The notes under the pieces were generated by a model, which ran no database searches, was not told where the DNA came from, and worked only from the letters and a program-made list of their open reading frames with translations. This document shows positions 61,267 to 64,000 of a stretch of DNA of 64,000 nucleotides, one piece after another. The position numbers and the translations under genes are program-made. How positions within the stretch are numbered: the first letter of the stretch is position 1; each line of letters opens with the position of its first letter. The stretch lies in contig NZ_PQGA01000002.1 of assembly GCF_002917095.1 (NCBI RefSeq), positions 1-64,000 on the forward strand, written 5' to 3'. This DNA comes from Paraburkholderia eburnea (GTDB lineage: Bacteria; Pseudomonadota; Gammaproteobacteria; Burkholderiales; Burkholderiaceae).

Positions 61267-61995
61267 ATGTCGTCAGAACACACCGAAGCCGTCGCCACCC
61301 GGGACGCCGCGCCGCTTACGCTGGCGCTGCAACCCATCAATGCCTCGCTGAGCCTGCGCGATCAGGCCTACGCGATGTTGCGCCAGGCCATCGCCGACGC
61401 CGACATCTACCAGTCGCGTGAGGAAATCCGCCTGGACGAGCGTGTGCTGAGCGAAACACTCGGCGTGAGCCGCACGCCCGTGCGCGAGGCTATGACGCTG
61501 CTGGAGCAGGAAGGTTTTCTGCGCATGGTGCCGCGCCGCGGCATCTACATCGTGCGCAAGAACAAGCGCGAGATCGTCGAGATGATCCAGATGTGGGCCG
61601 CGCTCGAAAGCATGGCCGCGCGTCTCGCGACGCAGCACGCGAGCGACGAGGAAATCGCCCGGCTGCGCCATATGTTTGACGCCTTCCGCGACAGTACGCC
61701 GGCCGAGCATATCGCCGAGTACTCGGACGCCAATATCGCCTTCCATCAGGCGATCGTCGAGCTGTCGAAGTCGCAGATCATCCTCGACACCATCAAGAAC
61801 ATCTTCGTGCACGTGCGCGCGATTCGCCGCATGACGATCTCGCAGAGCGACCGCGCATCGCGCTCGATCGTCGATCACCTGCGTATCATCGAAGCGCTTG
61901 AAAAGCGCGACACCGAGCTTGCCGAGCGGCTCGTGCGCCAGCATTCGCTTGATCTTGCCGTTTTCGTCGAGAAGAATTGCGACTTTCTGGATTGA
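61267..61995 (+). CDS. GntR family regulator (FadR/FCD subfamily)
   Basis: The 242-residue protein has an N-terminal winged helix (LRDQAYAMLRQAIADADIY, LSETLGVSRTPVREAMTLLE, QEGFLRMVPRRGIYIVRKNK) and an all-helical FCD effector domain with metal-type histidines (FHQAIVELSKSQIILDTIKN, DHLRIIEALEKRDTELAERL). FCD members bind organic acids. It is probably a repressor of the frc operon and of itself, given two identical operator copies. A terminator follows at 62040. Confidence 0.92.
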   Translation: MSSEHTEAVATRDAAPLTLALQPINASLSLRDQAYAMLRQAIADADIYQSREEIRLDERVLSETLGVSRTPVREAMTLLEQEGFLRMVPRRGIYIVRKNKREIVEMIQMWAALESMAARLATQHASDEEIARLRHMFDAFRDSTPAEHIAEYSDANIAFHQAIVELSKSQIILDTIKNIFVHVRAIRRMTISQSDRASRSIVDHLRIIEALEKRDTELAERLVRQHSLDLAVFVEKNCDFLD

Positions 61996-62039
61996 GCGGC
62001 GCGCGGCGGACTTTCCGCCAAGGCGTACAGCGTTGCCAG

Positions 62040-62065
62040 CGGGAGACCTTCGGGTCTCCCGTTTT
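62040..62065 (+). terminator. Terminator of the GntR operon
   Basis: The perfect 9-bp stem CGGGAGACC / GGTCTCCCG with loop TTCG is followed by TTTT. Confidence 0.85.
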
Positions 62066-62310
62066 CGTTGAGGCGCCGTCTGTGTACAGGCGGCTCCGAC
62101 GCGATTCCATCAAAACTTTATGCGCATCAAGGCTCGGCCACAGTCCTTGCATCCCGCGCACCGAATCTGAAATATCTGCACGACAAGGCGTCGGGGTTTT
62201 CCCGTTCATGCGCCGCAGCAATTCCTCTATTTTCGCGACAAAGCCATACCGGAGAAGGCAGACAGCCGGATCGACGCGTTGTTCCGGCGGATAAACCCGC
62301 TCTTGCTTCG

Positions 62311-62328
62311 TTGTGATATATCACATAC
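62311..62328. promoter_or_regulatory. GntR operator, copy 2
   Basis: This site is identical over 18 bp to 60943-60960 (palindrome 62312-62325). It lies upstream of frc, so the catabolic operon and the regulator operon are likely co-repressed. Confidence 0.72.
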
Positions 62329-62409
62329 CGTATTGAAAACGGACACCCCGAAGGCTTCTCACCGATTTCGTTTCTCTCGCCCGGCCACGACTAATCAAGG
62401 AGACATGAC

Positions 62410-63657
62410 ATGGGCAAGGCACTGGATGGCGTGCGCATTCTCGACTTCACTCACGTGCAGTCAGGCCCGACCTGCACACAGCTGCTCGCATGGTTCGGCG
62501 CCGATGTCATCAAGGTGGAGCGCGCGGGCGCGGGCGATATCACGCGCGAGCAACTGCGCGATCTCCCGGACGCGGACAGCCTCTACTTCACGATGCTCAA
62601 CGGCAACAAGCGCTCGCTCACGCTGGACACGAAGAATCCGCAGGGCAAGCGCGTGCTGGAGCGCATGATTCGCGAATGCGACGTGCTGGTCGAGAATTTC
62701 GCGCCTGGCGCGCTCGATCGCATGGGCTTTAGCTGGGAGCACATCCAGTCGCTCAATCCGCGCATGATCGTGGCCTCGGTGAAGGGCTTTGGTCCGGGGC
62801 CGTACGAGGACTGCAAGGTCTATGAAAACGTTGCGCAGTGCGTGGGCGGCGCGGCCTCCACGACCGGTTTCGATGATGGTCCGCCCGTGGTGTCGGGCGC
62901 GCAGATCGGCGATAGCGGCACGGGGTTGCACCTGGCGCTCGGCATCGTCACGGCGCTCTTTCAGCGCACGCATACGGGGCGCGGCCAGAAGGTGCTGGCG
63001 GCCATGCAGGACGGCGTGCTCAATCTCTGCCGCGTGAAGCTGCGAGACCAGCAGCGGCTGGAGCGTACCGGCGTCATGAAGGAGTACCCACAATTTCCCA
63101 ATGCGCTCTTCGGCGATGCCGTGCCGCGTGCGGGCAATGCGTCGGGCGGCGGCCAACCGGGCTGGATCCTCAAATGCAAAGGCTGGGAGACCGACCCGAA
63201 CGCGTACATCTATTTCATCGCCCAGGCGCCGGTCTGGGATCGCATCTGCAAGCTGATCGGCCGCGAGGAGTGGATCGATGATCCGCGCTACGCCACGCCG
63301 AGCGCGCGCCTGCCGCATCTGAAAGAGATCTTCGCGGAAATCGAGCACTGGACCATGCATCGCACCAAGTTCGAGGCGATGGCCGTGCTCAATCGCCACG
63401 ACATTCCCTGCGGCCCGATTCTCTCGATGAAGGAAATTGCCAACGATGCGTCGCTGCGCGCGAGCGGCACGATCGTCGAAGTCGAGCATCCGGTGCGCGG
63501 CAAGTACCTCACGGTCGGCAATCCGATCAAGCTTTCGGATAGTCCCACCGACGTCACGCGCTCGCCGATGCTGGGCGAACACACCGACGAAGTGCTCGCC
63601 GAATTCGGCTATAGCGAAACCGAGATCCGTTCGCTGCGGGCTTCCGGCGCGATCTAG
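62410..63657 (+). CDS. frc: Formyl-CoA:oxalate CoA-transferase-like (class III CoA-transferase)
   Basis: The 415-residue CaiB/BaiF enzyme closely follows the Frc layout. It has [20 protein letters not shown] at the N-terminus, the catalytic aspartate in [11 protein letters not shown] (D168, matching D169 of the Oxalobacter enzyme), the glycine loop [10 protein letters not shown] and [20 protein letters not shown]. Length fits (about 428 in Oxalobacter). The adjacent fumarylacetoacetase-family gene and absence of oxalyl-CoA decarboxylase in the window leave open another acyl acceptor. Control is by the GntR repressor. Confidence 0.87.
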   Translation: MGKALDGVRILDFTHVQSGPTCTQLLAWFGADVIKVERAGAGDITREQLRDLPDADSLYFTMLNGNKRSLTLDTKNPQGKRVLERMIRECDVLVENFAPGALDRMGFSWEHIQSLNPRMIVASVKGFGPGPYEDCKVYENVAQCVGGAASTTGFDDGPPVVSGAQIGDSGTGLHLALGIVTALFQRTHTGRGQKVLAAMQDGVLNLCRVKLRDQQRLERTGVMKEYPQFPNALFGDAVPRAGNASGGGQPGWILKCKGWETDPNAYIYFIAQAPVWDRICKLIGREEWIDDPRYATPSARLPHLKEIFAEIEHWTMHRTKFEAMAVLNRHDIPCGPILSMKEIANDASLRASGTIVEVEHPVRGKYLTVGNPIKLSDSPTDVTRSPMLGEHTDEVLAEFGYSETEIRSLRASGAI

Positions 63658-63696
63658 ATGCACGCACAACGAATACACGAACCGATGGAGCAGAGC

Positions 63697-64000
63697 ATGG
63701 ATACATGGATGCGCTTGATGGCGAACGACGGCAGCATCGTGTTCGGTCGCGTCGAAAACGGTTATCTGCACGAATACGAAGGGCTGGATCAGCCGGTGCC
63801 GACGGGGGCGGTGCTCTCGCTGCGCGCGCTGACGCCGCTCGCGCCTTGTGCGCCTGGCAAGGTCGTTGCGCTCTGGAACAACTTCCACGCGCTCGCCCGC
63901 AAGCTTGAGAAGCCGGTGCCGGATCATCCGCTCTTTCTGATCAAGCCTGCGGAATCGGTGATCGGCTCGGGTGAAACGATTCTGAGGCCGGCCCACTATG
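63697..64000 (+). CDS. Fumarylacetoacetate hydrolase family protein, N-terminal part (cut by window edge)
   Basis: About 101 residues are visible: MDTWMRLMANDGSIVFGRVE, then PLAPCAPGKVVALWNNFHAL and HPLFLIKPAESVIGSGETI, the entry into an FAH domain. FAH enzymes cleave or hydrate C-C bonds of beta-keto or enol acids with Mg2+. The metal-binding glutamates would lie beyond the edge. ATG 63697 follows GATGGAGC, and an in-frame ATG at 63658 next to the frc stop is an alternative. It is 39 bp from frc and probably co-transcribed. Confidence 0.82.
   Translation, partial: MDTWMRLMANDGSIVFGRVENGYLHEYEGLDQPVPTGAVLSLRALTPLAPCAPGKVVALWNNFHALARKLEKPVPDHPLFLIKPAESVIGSGETILRPAHY

Larger units (their letters stand above)
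61996..62409. other. Spacer between the GntR gene and frc
   Basis: No gene is seen in these 414 bp. They contain the GntR terminator (62040-62065) and the second operator (62311-62328). The operator is 82 bp before frc. Confidence 0.5.

Overview
The window is GC-rich, densely packed bacterial chromosome. Its gene complement points to the Burkholderiaceae, most likely Paraburkholderia, Caballeronia or a close relative. Supporting signs are the Burkholderia-type porin, the mixed Puu/Spu polyamine catabolic genes, the AcvB-MprF pair, DUF2242, DUF2917 and DUF2783 proteins, and many IclR, GntR, RpiR and LysR regulators. I found no rRNA, tRNA, insertion sequence, CRISPR array or prophage. The genus is an inference from gene content.

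Region by region. 1-9.7 kb is a putrescine/agmatine uptake and catabolism locus: a leftward operon puuD-puuA-spuC-potF-potG (potG runs off the left end), with puuR, puuC and speB rightward. 9.7-13.2 kb holds a MarR regulator divergent from a DHA2 drug exporter, an AEC transporter and a small glycine-zipper lipoprotein. 13.5-14.2 kb is an acetoacetate decarboxylase. 14.2-20.6 kb is a sugar or polyol ABC importer with an SDR dehydrogenase and an RpiR regulator. 20.6-27.2 kb has a cytochrome P450, two tandem IclR paralogues and a divergent operon of a metallo-beta-lactamase-fold protein, an FAD monooxygenase and a DUF2783 protein.

27.5-30.3 kb is the most unusual block. A protein with a cyclic-nucleotide-binding domain, a winged helix and a FliG-like C-terminus is followed by a MotA-like and a MotB/OmpA-like protein, with no flagellar gene nearby. 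It looks like a non-flagellar ion-driven motor with its own ligand sensor.

30.3-38.7 kb is a complete reductive pyrimidine degradation operon (hyuC, preT, preA, NCS1 permease, hydA) under a divergent RutR-like TetR regulator, with a clear palindromic operator between them. 38.8-50.6 kb is a mixed stretch: Lrp-LysE, a DUF2242 lipoprotein, an APC permease with a nitrilase-family amidase and a LuxR regulator, a rubredoxin fusion, a FUSC protein, a class III aminotransferase, DoxX, and pirin with a divergent LysR. 51-53.4 kb is ahpC-ahpF behind an OxyR-like site. 53.5-54.1 kb is a higBA toxin-antitoxin pair with a perfect 34-bp promoter palindrome. 54.2-58.2 kb is mprF-acvB, lysyl-phosphatidylglycerol synthesis and hydrolysis. 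58.9-60.5 kb is a porin and a DUF2917 protein.

60.6-64 kb has a candidate small RNA with its own promoter and terminator, then a GntR-controlled formyl-CoA transferase locus. The same 18-bp operator occurs before the regulator operon and before the catabolic operon. Most catabolic blocks pair a transporter, enzymes and a dedicated regulator, typical of a soil or rhizosphere generalist.
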